Assembly: GCA_023460315.1 (NCBI GenBank)
Contig: JAEWQO010000007.1
Span: forward strand, 1 to 64,000
DNA: 64,000 nucleotides
Reading direction: 5' to 3'
Source: Actinomycetes bacterium
Lineage (GTDB): Bacteria; Actinomycetota; Coriobacteriia; Coriobacteriales; Eggerthellaceae
Part shown: positions 15,699 through 24,154 of the stretch, in pieces
Position numbering within the stretch: position 1 is the first letter of the stretch
Layout of the letters: the number at the start of each line of letters is the position of its first letter
The notes under the pieces: generated by a model
The model's input: only the letters and a program-made list of their open reading frames with translations
Databases searched by the model: none
Told to the model about the DNA's origin: nothing
Position numbers and translations under genes: made by a program

Positions 15699-16463
15699 AT
15701 GGACGGTCTTGACTCCTTGGTCGAGCCTGAAAAGCCGCTGCTCTCCAAGACGGTTGCCTTGCAAAGGCCCTCGACGTTTCGGCAGTATCGCACCCTTTTG
15801 AGGAAGGATCTCGAACGGGAGTTCCATACCAAGGAAATGCTGACATCCATGGGCATCTATGCCTTCTTGGTGCTCATCGTCTATGGAGCCGCTCTCGCTC
15901 AAACGTCGCAAGAGCTCGACATCTTGCAGATGAGCGGCGGTTTGCTCTGGACGCTCATCGTGTTCACCTCGCTGCTTGGTCTCGGCCGATCGTTTGCGCA
16001 TGAGAAGGAGCAGGGGTGCCTTGAGGGCATCCTCCTCGTCCCGCTTGACCGATCGGTCATCTTTCTTGCGAAGATGACCTCAAATCTGCTGTTTCTTCTT
16101 GCGGTCGAGATTATTGCGGTTCCCTTGTTTTATTTTTTCTTCATGACTTCTGCGGCTCCCTCGTCGGGCTTTGGCCTCATTTTCTTGCCTTTGCTGGTGG
16201 GCACGATTGGGGTGGCTGGCATTGGCACGCTGCTGTCGACGATAACGGTCAATGTTCGCGGCACCGACGTCATGCTCGCGGTACTGTTCATCCCCCTGAT
16301 TTTTCCGCTTCTCTATGCCTGCGTTTCCGCCACGACGGCAGCTATCGTGGGTGCGGAGGGGTACATGGATGTGTTCTTTCCCTCGCTGTGTTTGGCGAGT
16401 GGTTATGATGTCGTGATGATTCTGGTGTCATGGGTGCTCTACGACTTCGTGATCAGCGCTTGA
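15699..16463 (+). CDS. ccmB: haem exporter membrane subunit CcmB
   Basis: The 254-residue protein starts at ATG 15699, one base after the ccmA stop; an upstream open extension in the same frame overlaps ccmA and is not used. After a cytoplasmic N-terminus (FRQYRTLLRKDLEREFHTKE) come six predicted helices, including MGIYAFLVLIVYGAALAQT and LLFLLAVEIIAVPLFYFFFM. EKEQGCLEGILLVPLDRS between helices 2 and 3 is the characteristic CcmB cytoplasmic loop. It pairs with CcmA in the CcmABCD complex. Confidence 0.9.
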   Translation: MDGLDSLVEPEKPLLSKTVALQRPSTFRQYRTLLRKDLEREFHTKEMLTSMGIYAFLVLIVYGAALAQTSQELDILQMSGGLLWTLIVFTSLLGLGRSFAHEKEQGCLEGILLVPLDRSVIFLAKMTSNLLFLLAVEIIAVPLFYFFFMTSAAPSSGFGLIFLPLLVGTIGVAGIGTLLSTITVNVRGTDVMLAVLFIPLIFPLLYACVSATTAAIVGAEGYMDVFFPSLCLASGYDVVMILVSWVLYDFVISA

Positions 16464-16604
16464 GGGCGTCTCACGCCCTTGTTGGGCACGACCGGGCAAA
16501 CGGCGGCTCCCGGGGAGGCGCCTAAGTCGTCCGACACGTTTCAAGACGGATAGGTGGATGCGGAGGATGACCTCCGACGCGTCCTTGGAGAGGAAAGGGG
16601 TCGC

Positions 16605-17378
16605 ATGACCGAAAAAAAGAAGAACAGGGTGCGTGCCGTGCCGGAATCTGGACAATGGCCTGACAGGGTTGCACCTATCGCGCTGGCGGCGGGGGCCTTG
16701 CTCACGACGGTTGGGTTTCTGCTCGCGTTTTTATATGCCTCGCCGGTGAATGGCGCGTCGGTGGACGGCGTCGCTCTCATCGGGGATCAAATGGTGGGAA
16801 CGAAGCTGCTGCTTTCTCAGAAGATATTCTATTTCCACATGCCCGTTGCCATCACGTCGTTTCTTGCACTTGCTTTTGCGGCGTATTACTGTGTGCGGTT
16901 TCTCATGACGAAGGATCAGCGATTTGACACGTGCGCGAGGATAGCCATGGAGATATCCCTGGTTTTCGTCATCTGCACCATGATCACCGGTGAGATGTGG
17001 ACGCGGTTTGAGTGGGGCGTATGGTGGACGTGGGAACCGCGCCTGACCACCTATCTCATTCTCATGCTGATCGTGATTGCCTATTTCATCCTCCGCAACG
17101 CCGTCGATGATCCTGAGCGCCGGGCAACTTATGCGGCGGTTGTGGGCATCGTGGCTTTCGTTGACGTGCCCATCTGCCTCATGGTCACCCGCCTCATTCC
17201 TTCGAGCATCCATCCTGTGGTGTTGCGCGAAGGGGGGATGACGGCTGATATGGGTCTGACGGTGGCCGTGGTCATGGTAGGTATGCTGCTGGTGGGTTTT
17301 GCCCTCTATCGCTTGCGGTTCCGCCAGGTGCGTCTTACCCAACGCCTCGATCTTCTCAAGGAGCGCCTCGAGGATTGA
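16605..17378 (+). CDS. ccmC: haem-handling membrane protein CcmC
   Basis: CcmC loads haem onto CcmE. The 257-residue protein starts at ATG 16605 after GGAAAGGGG; a longer frame from 16554 has no ribosome site. It has six predicted helices. Its WWD domain reads GEMWTRFEWGVWWTWEPRLT near residues 128-147, with haem-ligand histidines in FYFHMPVA before it and SSIHPVVLREGG after it. A 141-base gap separates it from ccmB. A positively charged C-terminus (LRFRQVRLTQRLDLLKERLED) follows the last helix. Confidence 0.92.
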   Translation: MTEKKKNRVRAVPESGQWPDRVAPIALAAGALLTTVGFLLAFLYASPVNGASVDGVALIGDQMVGTKLLLSQKIFYFHMPVAITSFLALAFAAYYCVRFLMTKDQRFDTCARIAMEISLVFVICTMITGEMWTRFEWGVWWTWEPRLTTYLILMLIVIAYFILRNAVDDPERRATYAAVVGIVAFVDVPICLMVTRLIPSSIHPVVLREGGMTADMGLTVAVVMVGMLLVGFALYRLRFRQVRLTQRLDLLKERLED

Positions 17379-17434
17379 ACGAGGAGCCAACGCAGCATGC
17401 ATGAATGTTTCCCCACTCAAGAAAAGGAGCCACT

Positions 17435-17617
17435 ATGAACGCCGTCCTTGAAGAGATATACAGCACCATTCTTCCTTCAGCCCCCTATATCATTGCTGCC
17501 TATGCACTTATCTGGCTGGTCCTGTTCGTCTATGTGTTCATCATCATGCGAGGCCTCAAGAAGACCGAGGATCAGATGGCTGTCCTCGAAGAGGCTTTGG
17601 CCGAAAAAGGCCGTTAG
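17435..17617 (+). CDS. ccmD: CcmD-like small membrane protein
   Basis: The 60-residue protein has one helix (about 14-36, APYIIAAYALIWLVLFVYVF) and then a charged C-terminal tail (RGLKKTEDQMAVLEEALAEKGR) predicted to be helical. This is the size and layout of CcmD, which helps CcmC and CcmAB release holo-CcmE. AAAGGAG lies 5-6 bases before the ATG. It is the last gene of the ccm cluster and a clear stem-loop follows. Primary sequence of CcmD is poorly conserved, so position and topology carry the call. Confidence 0.75.
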   Translation: MNAVLEEIYSTILPSAPYIIAAYALIWLVLFVYVFIIMRGLKKTEDQMAVLEEALAEKGR

Positions 17618-17680
17618 GAACATGTCTCGATAAGAAAAGGTAACCTGCCGCTTTCAAGCATGTGGATTATCGGTGAACCA

Positions 17681-17716
17681 AGGAGGTGCGTCTCGAATGA
17701 AACGGGCGCACCTCCT
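17681..17716 (+). terminator. stem-loop ending the ccm operon
   Basis: AGGAGGTGCG (17681-17690) and CGCACCTCCT (17707-17716) form a perfect 10-bp stem with a 16-base loop. ATTTCTT follows, about 65 bases after ccmD. The U-run is modest. Confidence 0.6.
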
Positions 17717-17748
17717 ATTTCTTGCCTTGCATTCGACTTTGAGGCCGT

Positions 17749-17796
17749 ATACCATATATTCATAGGTTATGTGACGTTTTACACAAGATATTGTGT
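17749..17796. promoter_or_regulatory. pair of NrdR boxes upstream of nrdD
   Basis: ACACAAGATATTGTGT at 17781-17796 is a near-perfect match to the NrdR consensus ACACWATATATWGTGT and is itself a near-perfect palindrome. A weaker second copy with the ATATAT core lies at 17749-17764. The two starts are 32 bases apart, three helical turns, which is the classical spacing for NrdR tetramer binding. They lie 100-145 bases before nrdD. The expected effect is repression of nrdDG when dATP/ATP is high. Confidence 0.8.
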
Positions 17797-17893
17797 AAAA
17801 CGAGCGTAAAAGCGGTGGATAATTTGCGTAAAACTCGCGAAATCCACAGATCGTTCGACGGAAATACTGGAAACTAGGGAGAGGTTGGCGTCC

Positions 17894-20215
17894 ATGGTCA
17901 CGACCATCATCAAGCGCGACGGCCGTACGGCTGAATTCAATCAAGGCAAAATTGCCGAAGCGGTTGAGAGGGCTTTTCAGGCATGCGGCGCCATGCAGGA
18001 TCGCGTTGCTGCCGAGGACATCGCGCAGAAGGTTGTGAGCAAGCTTGAAGCGGGGGCCATCGAGGGCGTACCCACCGTCGAGGGTGTGCAGGACGTGGTT
18101 GAGGAGACGCTCATCGAATCCGGTTTCGTGCAGACGGCGAAATCCTATATTCTCTATCGCGCCGAGCGCAACAGAGTGCGCGACGTGAACAGCCGTCTCA
18201 TCCAGACCCTGAAAGACATCACGTTTTCCACGGCGTCCGACTCGGACATGAAACGCGAGAACGCGAACATCGATGCCGACACCGCGATGGGCACCATGCT
18301 CAAATATGGTTCTGAATCGGCGAAACAGTTCTATGAGATGTGCGTCATTGATCCCAAGTTTGCACGCGCTCACCGCGAAGGGGATATCCATATCCATGAC
18401 ATGGATTTCTATACGCTCACCACGACCTGCTGCCAGATAGAGCTCCGCAAGCTGTTCAAGGGCGGTTTTTCCACCGGCCATGGCGTGCTGCGCGAGCCCA
18501 ACGACATCACCAGTTATGCGGCCCTTGCCTGCATCGCCATCCAGTCGAACCAAAACGATCAACACGGTGGGCAGGCCATCTGCGATTTCGACTACGGCTT
18601 GGCCGAAGGCGTGCGCAAAACCTACCGTCGCCTGTACAAGAAACATCTGGCCGAGGCCGTCGATTTGCTTTCAGACATCGATGAGGCTCGTGCGTTCGCG
18701 CAGGACGCCTTGGAGCGCGTTGAGGCGAAGACGGGCCTTTGGGCGAGCCTCGATGTGAACGAGGACTTCAAAGCGGAGGTTCGCGCCACGCTGCTTGAAG
18801 GCGGTCTGGACGAAGCGGTGGCCGACCGCGTGCTTGCCTATGCGGAAAAGAATGCCTATGCCGACACTGATCGCACGACCTTCCAGTCTATGGAGGCTCT
18901 CGTGCACAACCTGAACACCATGCATAGCCGTGCCGGAGCGCAGACGCCGTTCAGCTCGGTCAACTATGGCATGGACACGTCGCCCGAGGGACGCATGGTG
19001 GTGAAAAACATGCTCTTGGCCACCGAGGAAGGCTTGGGATCGGGGGAGACGCCCATTTTCCCCGTACAGATATTCCGCGTGAAGGAGGGCGTGAACTACA
19101 ATTCTCAAGATCCCAACTACGACCTGTTCAAGCTGGCCATGCATTGCTCGGCCAAGCGACTCTTCCCGAATTTCAGCTTTCTTGATGCTCCCTTCAACAT
19201 CGGCTACTACAAGGGCACCCCTGAGACGGAGATAGCCTATATGGGCTGCCGCACGCGCGTCATGGCCAACGTGTACGATCCTGATCGGGAGATCACGCCC
19301 GGGCGCGGCAATCTGAGCTTCACCTCCGTGAATTTGCCTCGCCTCGCCATTCGTGCAAAGGGGGATCTTGACCTCTTTTTCGATTTGCTCGATGCCAAGC
19401 TTGCGCTCGTCGTCGGACAGCTTGATGAGCGGTTTGAAATCCAGGCTCGGAAAAAGGTGTACAACGCTCCCTTCCTCATGGGTCAGGGCGTGTGGATTGA
19501 CTCCGAGAAGCTGCGGCCGACCGATGAGCAGCGCGAAGTGCTCAAGCATGGAACGCTGTCAGTGGGCTTCATCGGCTTGGCAGAAACGCTCGTGGCGTTG
19601 ACCGGACAGCATCATGGCCAGTCCCCGGCATCGCAGAATCTCGGCTTGGAGATCATCGGCCATATGCGCGGCTATCTTGACCGGGTGTCTCAGGAGCGCC
19701 ATCTCAACTATGGCCTCATTGCGACTCCCGCCGAAGGCCTCTCGGGCCGTTTTGTTCGCATGGATCGTGCGCGCTATGGCTCCATTCCCGGCGTGACCGA
19801 CCGCGACTACTACACGAATGGCTTCCATGTTCCGGTCTATTACGACATCAGCGCATTCGAGAAGATCGAGATTGAAGCTCCTTACCATGCTCTCACGAAT
19901 GCCGGTCACATTTCCTATGTGGAGCTTGACGGTGATCCTACGGAAAATCTCGAGGCTTTCGAGGCGGTCGTGCGCCATATGAAGGAAAGCGGCATCGGAT
20001 ATGGCTCCGTAAACCATCCGGTTGATCGTGATCCTGTCTGCGGCTACAACGGCATCATCGGTGACGTGTGTCCCAAATGCGGGCGCACCGAAGATGAGCA
20101 TGGCGGTTCTTTCGAACGCATCCGCCGCATCACCGGCTATCTGGTGGGAACGCTCGATCGCTTCAACGACGCCAAACGCGCCGAGGAGCAAGACCGCGTG
20201 AAGCACCAGCTGTAA
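17894..20215 (+). CDS. nrdD: anaerobic (class III) ribonucleoside-triphosphate reductase
   Basis: NrdD makes dNTPs from NTPs using a glycyl radical and works only without oxygen. ATG 17894 has GGGAGAGG upstream; an in-frame TTG at 17885 abuts the ribosome site and is unlikely. The 773-residue protein begins with an ATP-cone domain (TIIKRDGRTAEFNQGKI). Typical core segments follow (EGDIHIHDMDFYTLTTTCCQ, NQNDQHGGQAICDFDYG, CRTRV). Near the end come DPVCGYNGIIGDVCPKCGR and the radical loop RRITGYL with Gly748. The first zinc pair, normally CxxC, keeps only one cysteine (an Asp replaces the other), so the metal site has three obvious cysteines. NrdR boxes precede it and nrdG follows. Confidence 0.95.
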   Translation: MVTTIIKRDGRTAEFNQGKIAEAVERAFQACGAMQDRVAAEDIAQKVVSKLEAGAIEGVPTVEGVQDVVEETLIESGFVQTAKSYILYRAERNRVRDVNSRLIQTLKDITFSTASDSDMKRENANIDADTAMGTMLKYGSESAKQFYEMCVIDPKFARAHREGDIHIHDMDFYTLTTTCCQIELRKLFKGGFSTGHGVLREPNDITSYAALACIAIQSNQNDQHGGQAICDFDYGLAEGVRKTYRRLYKKHLAEAVDLLSDIDEARAFAQDALERVEAKTGLWASLDVNEDFKAEVRATLLEGGLDEAVADRVLAYAEKNAYADTDRTTFQSMEALVHNLNTMHSRAGAQTPFSSVNYGMDTSPEGRMVVKNMLLATEEGLGSGETPIFPVQIFRVKEGVNYNSQDPNYDLFKLAMHCSAKRLFPNFSFLDAPFNIGYYKGTPETEIAYMGCRTRVMANVYDPDREITPGRGNLSFTSVNLPRLAIRAKGDLDLFFDLLDAKLALVVGQLDERFEIQARKKVYNAPFLMGQGVWIDSEKLRPTDEQREVLKHGTLSVGFIGLAETLVALTGQHHGQSPASQNLGLEIIGHMRGYLDRVSQERHLNYGLIATPAEGLSGRFVRMDRARYGSIPGVTDRDYYTNGFHVPVYYDISAFEKIEIEAPYHALTNAGHISYVELDGDPTENLEAFEAVVRHMKESGIGYGSVNHPVDRDPVCGYNGIIGDVCPKCGRTEDEHGGSFERIRRITGYLVGTLDRFNDAKRAEEQDRVKHQL

Positions 20216-20283
20216 CATCCCTTTTCTGTCAACGAGCGTCCCCCATGATGTGCTCTTCCATGGGGGCGCATGCGGAGTGACCC

Positions 20284-20832
20284 ATGACCACTGTTCCAAG
20301 CACCGTCAGAATCTACGGCACGGCTCCGGATTCCATCGTCGATGGTCCGGGGCTGCGCTTCGCCGTGTTCGTGCAGGGATGCACGCATGCCTGTCCCGGA
20401 TGCCATAATCCTGAAAGCCAGCCGGCTGATGGGGGGACGGTTCGTGATATCGAGGGTCTCATTGCCGAGGTGGCGGCGAACAAATTGACGCAAGGCGTGA
20501 CCATTTCGGGGGGCGAGCCGTTCCAGCAAGCCGCCGCCTGTGCCGAAATCGCGCGCCATGCGCATCGCCTTGGCTTGGGTGTCTGGACCTATTCTGGCTA
20601 TCGCTATGAACAGCTGGCTGCCGGCGTCCCCGATCCGGCCGCCCGCGAACTTCTCGAGGCAACTGATGTGTTGGTGGATGGCCCGTTCATCCAGTCGCTT
20701 CACTCCTATGATCTGCCGTGGCGAGGTTCATCCAACCAACGGTTGATTGACGTTCCTGCCACGAGAATCCAGGGACACGTTGTTTTATGGGAGACTCATG
20801 AGAGTTTCCCCGACAAGCCTGCGTCCTGGTAG
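20284..20832 (+). CDS. nrdG: anaerobic ribonucleotide reductase activating protein
   Basis: NrdG is the radical-SAM enzyme that installs the glycyl radical on NrdD. The 182-residue protein carries the cluster motif CTHACPGC with Cys33, Cys37 and Cys40. The SAM-binding ISGGEPFQQ follows near residue 75, then GVWTYSGYRYEQL and a C-terminal DVLVDGPF / NQRLIDVP. GGAG precedes the ATG. It lies 68 bases after nrdD in the same direction, and an mscS gene starts 9 bases after its stop. Confidence 0.94.
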   Translation: MTTVPSTVRIYGTAPDSIVDGPGLRFAVFVQGCTHACPGCHNPESQPADGGTVRDIEGLIAEVAANKLTQGVTISGGEPFQQAAACAEIARHAHRLGLGVWTYSGYRYEQLAAGVPDPAARELLEATDVLVDGPFIQSLHSYDLPWRGSSNQRLIDVPATRIQGHVVLWETHESFPDKPASW

Positions 20833-20841
20833 GATGGCGCT

Positions 20842-21726
20842 ATGGAAGATCTGCAAAATCAAATTGACGGGTTCGTGCATGTCGATTGGCTCAGCACGGC
20901 AATCTCGGCTGTGATCATTCTTGCCGCGACGGCCGTCGTGTCAATGATCGTGACGCGCTTTTTGCGTCATCTGTTGCATTTCAACGAAGAGAAAAACCTT
21001 CCTTCAAGCTCCATCTTCGTCAATATCGCCCGGGGCGCCCTATGGATTTTGGGTCTCTGCGTCATGTTGTCAACCTGCTTTGGCGTTGACGTGAGCGCCG
21101 CCGTCACCGCTCTTGGCATTGGCGGCATTGCCATATCGCTGGGTTTTCAGGATACCATCTCCAACCTTATCGGAGGATTGCAGGTCAGCCTCCTGCGCAT
21201 TGTGAAGCCGGGGGACAACATTGAGGTTGGGTCCTCGACGGGCGTGGTAAAGGACGTCATGTGGCGCCATACCATCATACGCAATGCCAAGGGGGAAGTG
21301 GTTATCGTTCCCAACTCCATCATCAACAAGACGGCGCTGGTCCATCTTCCGCCAGCGAACCAGGTGTCGCTTCCTGTCGTCGTGACCACCGACGGAGCTT
21401 GTCTTGATGAAGTGGCCAAGGACATTGAGCGCGCTGCCTCTCAAACTGCGAAGACCATTGGCGCCTTGACGAAGGAGCCCCAACTCTCCTTTTCGGAAAT
21501 CATCGAGGCGGGGTTCAAGGGAGCACTCGTTTTTCATATGGCGGATTCTCGCGATGCGGCAAAAGCTCGAGATGCGGTGTTGCGCGCCATTGCTCCTCTC
21601 ACCCGACAACGACCGGCCTCGGCGGCGGAGGGGCCTCTTGATGGCCCCACACGATCGGAGGGAGAAGAACCTGCGTCGCTGCCACAGGGGGATGGGGCCA
21701 AAGGCAGGGCGCGTGGACGCGGGTGA
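20842..21726 (+). CDS. MscS-family small-conductance mechanosensitive channel
   Basis: The 294-residue protein has three N-terminal helices. TM3 reads ALGIGGIAISLGFQDTISNL, the glycine/alanine-rich pore helix of MscS. The beta domain has KPGDNIEVGSSTGVVKDV and VIVPNSIINKTALVH. The C-terminal domain ends in a long polar tail unlike E. coli MscS. The channel opens under membrane tension to release solutes on hypo-osmotic shock. Its end overlaps the start region of the DUF2804 gene. Confidence 0.9.
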   Translation: MEDLQNQIDGFVHVDWLSTAISAVIILAATAVVSMIVTRFLRHLLHFNEEKNLPSSSIFVNIARGALWILGLCVMLSTCFGVDVSAAVTALGIGGIAISLGFQDTISNLIGGLQVSLLRIVKPGDNIEVGSSTGVVKDVMWRHTIIRNAKGEVVIVPNSIINKTALVHLPPANQVSLPVVVTTDGACLDEVAKDIERAASQTAKTIGALTKEPQLSFSEIIEAGFKGALVFHMADSRDAAKARDAVLRAIAPLTRQRPASAAEGPLDGPTRSEGEEPASLPQGDGAKGRARGRG

Positions 21727-22798
21727 CGTCAGAATCGTGCGTGCCGGTCCGCTTCACCGGTTTGACGGCCTGCTCTCTCAGCGCGGCTGGGCGACATCTC
21801 AGGTGTTGACGTATCGTCGCGCTGTGGTCAGGACATCGAGGCGACGCATTCGCGAATGGGATCGCTACATGGTGAACGATGCCGATTACGCCGTGCTCGT
21901 CACGTTGGGGGATTTGGGCTATGTCGGACTCGTTTCGGTGTCGCTCATCGATTTTGTTCGTATCGCCTATCGGACGACAAGCATCGTGACGCCTTTTCCC
22001 CTTGGTCGCTTTCGTCTGCCCGAGTCATCATCTTCCGGCATCTCGGCGTTCGAGAACGGTCGCGTGTCAATACGTTTTGATGTCCAGGAGGGGGTGAGGA
22101 GCCTTCGCGTCCGTTTCGCACGTTTCGACGGGGATGAGGCCTTGACGTTTGAGGCGGTCTTGGACGATGGACCTCAGGACTCGATCGTCGTTGCCGCGCC
22201 ATGGCAAGAGGACCAGAAGGCTTTTTGCTATAGCCAAAAGACCATTGGCATGCGGGCGCGGGGGAGCTTCAAGAAGGGCTTGCTGATTCATGGCTTCAAT
22301 CCGGCTGACTCGCTTGGCCTGCTCGACTGGCATCGAGGGGTGTGGGCGCGCGGTGACACCTGGCTCTGCGGCATTGCCCAGGGCTGGCAGGATGGCCGGG
22401 GAGGGAGTGCGACAGGGGCGCACCGCTTCGGGTTCAATGTGGGCTATAGGCTCGGCGATGAATCGATGTCAGGGGGAAACGCTTTATTCGTCGATGGAAT
22501 CGCCCACAAGATTGGCCGGGTTGACCTCGGCATTCCCGAAAGGCGGGGGCCGCAGGGGGCAAGCGTCGCTGACCGTTATGACTTCACGCGTCCTTGGCGG
22601 ATGGCTGATGGCGACGGCAGGATCGATCTCACGTTCACTCCGGTCTTGGAGCGGGCTGACCGTCTGGATTGCCGCTTGGTCTCTTCCGATGAGCATCAGG
22701 TGTTTGGCTTGTTCAGCGGCACGACTGTCCTTGATGACGGCAGCCCTTTTGCCATCGAGAACCTGTATGGCTCGATGGAGGTCTCCCAGAGGGCTTAG
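21713..22798 (+). CDS. DUF2804 family protein
   Basis: The protein of about 361 residues matches the DUF2804 family by length and by segments such as DRYMVNDADYAVLVTLGDLGY, QKTIGMRARGSF, LLDWHRGVWARGDTWLCGIA and FGFNVGYRLGD. The family is widespread in bacteria and probably adopts a beta-rich hydroxyneurosporene-synthase/lipocalin-like fold; no reaction is established. The GTG at 21713 with AAAGG 8 bases upstream is preferred, and the gene then overlaps the mscS end by 14 bases. ATG 21692 is an alternative. Confidence 0.75.
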   Translation: MDAGDVRIVRAGPLHRFDGLLSQRGWATSQVLTYRRAVVRTSRRRIREWDRYMVNDADYAVLVTLGDLGYVGLVSVSLIDFVRIAYRTTSIVTPFPLGRFRLPESSSSGISAFENGRVSIRFDVQEGVRSLRVRFARFDGDEALTFEAVLDDGPQDSIVVAAPWQEDQKAFCYSQKTIGMRARGSFKKGLLIHGFNPADSLGLLDWHRGVWARGDTWLCGIAQGWQDGRGGSATGAHRFGFNVGYRLGDESMSGGNALFVDGIAHKIGRVDLGIPERRGPQGASVADRYDFTRPWRMADGDGRIDLTFTPVLERADRLDCRLVSSDEHQVFGLFSGTTVLDDGSPFAIENLYGSMEVSQRA

Positions 22799-22859
22799 GG
22801 ACCACGTCTCCCGGTCCGCGCCGGCGGCCGGTGAAGCGTCCGGGGAGACGAAAGCCTCT

Positions 22860-23933
22860 CTATAGTCCTTCCGCCTCAAACCGCTTCTCCAAAGCCTCTT
22901 GATGGATGCTGTATTGCAACGCAATGTCTTTGGTCACGCGTTTTGATTTGACAAGATCAAACAGGCTTTGATCCATCGTGCGCATGCCCTCCGATCCGCC
23001 AGCGGCAATCACGCTGTCTATCTGAGGGGTTCTCTCTTCACGTATGAGGTTGCGAATGGCCGTGTTGGTGCGCATAATCTCAAATGCGGGCACCATGCCG
23101 CCATCGATGGCGGGCACCAGCTGCTGGCTGACGATTGCTTGGAGCGCCAGGGACAGCTGGATGCGGGTCTGCCGTTGCTGCGAGGCGGGGAAGGCGTCGA
23201 TCATGCGATCGACGGTGCCTACCGCTCCCGTGGTGTGCAAGGTTGAGAACAGCAACTGTGTCATTTCGGCTGCTGTGACGGCTGTGCTGATGACGGTTTT
23301 GTCGCGCATTTCTCCAAGCAGGATAACGTCCGGGCCTTCGCGCATGGCTGAGCGCAATGCCTCGCCGTATGTGGCGATGTCGGTGGGCACCTCGCGCTGC
23401 GTGACAATGCAGGTGCCATGCTGATGCACGTATTCGATGGGATCCTCTATGGTGATGATGTATCCGCTGCGTTCATGATTCATCCGGTCGATAATGCAAG
23501 CGAGCGTGGTTGTCTTGCCGGCACCTGCCGGGCCGGTGACCAAGACGAGCCCCTTTTTGAGAGAGCTCAGACACAACACTTCCTCGGGAATGTTCAGATC
23601 TTCGGGTTGGGGAAGGCCGAAGGGTATGATGCGGATGACCGCACCGTACGAGCCTCGTTGGCGGAAGATGCTTGCTCGGAAGCGGCCGGTTCCCGAGATG
23701 GCAAAGGAGAAACCGTCATCGTGATTGACATTGTCCACGAATGCGTTCATGCTGCGTCCCAACGCTTCGTAGATGACGCGCACGAATGCCTCCGTGTCGG
23801 CCGGGGTTAAGGGCGCTGAGTCCAGCCTGATCTGTCGTCCGCTCACCTCATAAGTCAGAGGAAGACCGGCAATGATAAAAATATCGGATGCCTTCGCATC
23901 GACCATCTCCTGCAGCAGTTGTTCCAGTTTCAT
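22860..23933 (-). CDS. pilT: type IV pilus retraction ATPase PilT
   Basis: PilT is the hexameric ATPase that depolymerises type IV pili. The 357-residue protein starts at ATG 23933 with AGGAG 6 bases upstream; the frame extends further without support. It contains Walker A GPAGAGKTT (134-142), an Asp box ITIEDPIEYVH, Walker B DVILLGEMRD and the His box STLHTTGA. The PilT-specific AIRNLIREERTPQ near the C-terminus separates it from PilB-type assembly ATPases. Downstream on the same strand is only intergenic sequence; upstream lies a pilC-like gene. No pilB, pilin or prepilin peptidase is in the window. Confidence 0.93.
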   Translation of the reverse strand: MKLEQLLQEMVDAKASDIFIIAGLPLTYEVSGRQIRLDSAPLTPADTEAFVRVIYEALGRSMNAFVDNVNHDDGFSFAISGTGRFRASIFRQRGSYGAVIRIIPFGLPQPEDLNIPEEVLCLSSLKKGLVLVTGPAGAGKTTTLACIIDRMNHERSGYIITIEDPIEYVHQHGTCIVTQREVPTDIATYGEALRSAMREGPDVILLGEMRDKTVISTAVTAAEMTQLLFSTLHTTGAVGTVDRMIDAFPASQQRQTRIQLSLALQAIVSQQLVPAIDGGMVPAFEIMRTNTAIRNLIREERTPQIDSVIAAGGSEGMRTMDQSLFDLVKSKRVTKDIALQYSIHQEALEKRFEAEGL

Positions 23934-24154
23934 TGCTTCTCCTATCATGGGTGCGCAGAACCCGACCAGAGGATGTCGTTCGGATCGGCGTCGTTTCATG
24001 GCGTCGTCGCGGTCCAATCGCTTCCTCGGCGAAGGCCTGGCGCGACGTGCCGGTCCCCATGAGGGCAGCCACCCTCATGACGATGGCGATATTCTCAAGG
24101 CGTTGTGGTCGACGTTGGGTGATTCGGTCGGATGTCAAGTTGCGCGGCATGCTG

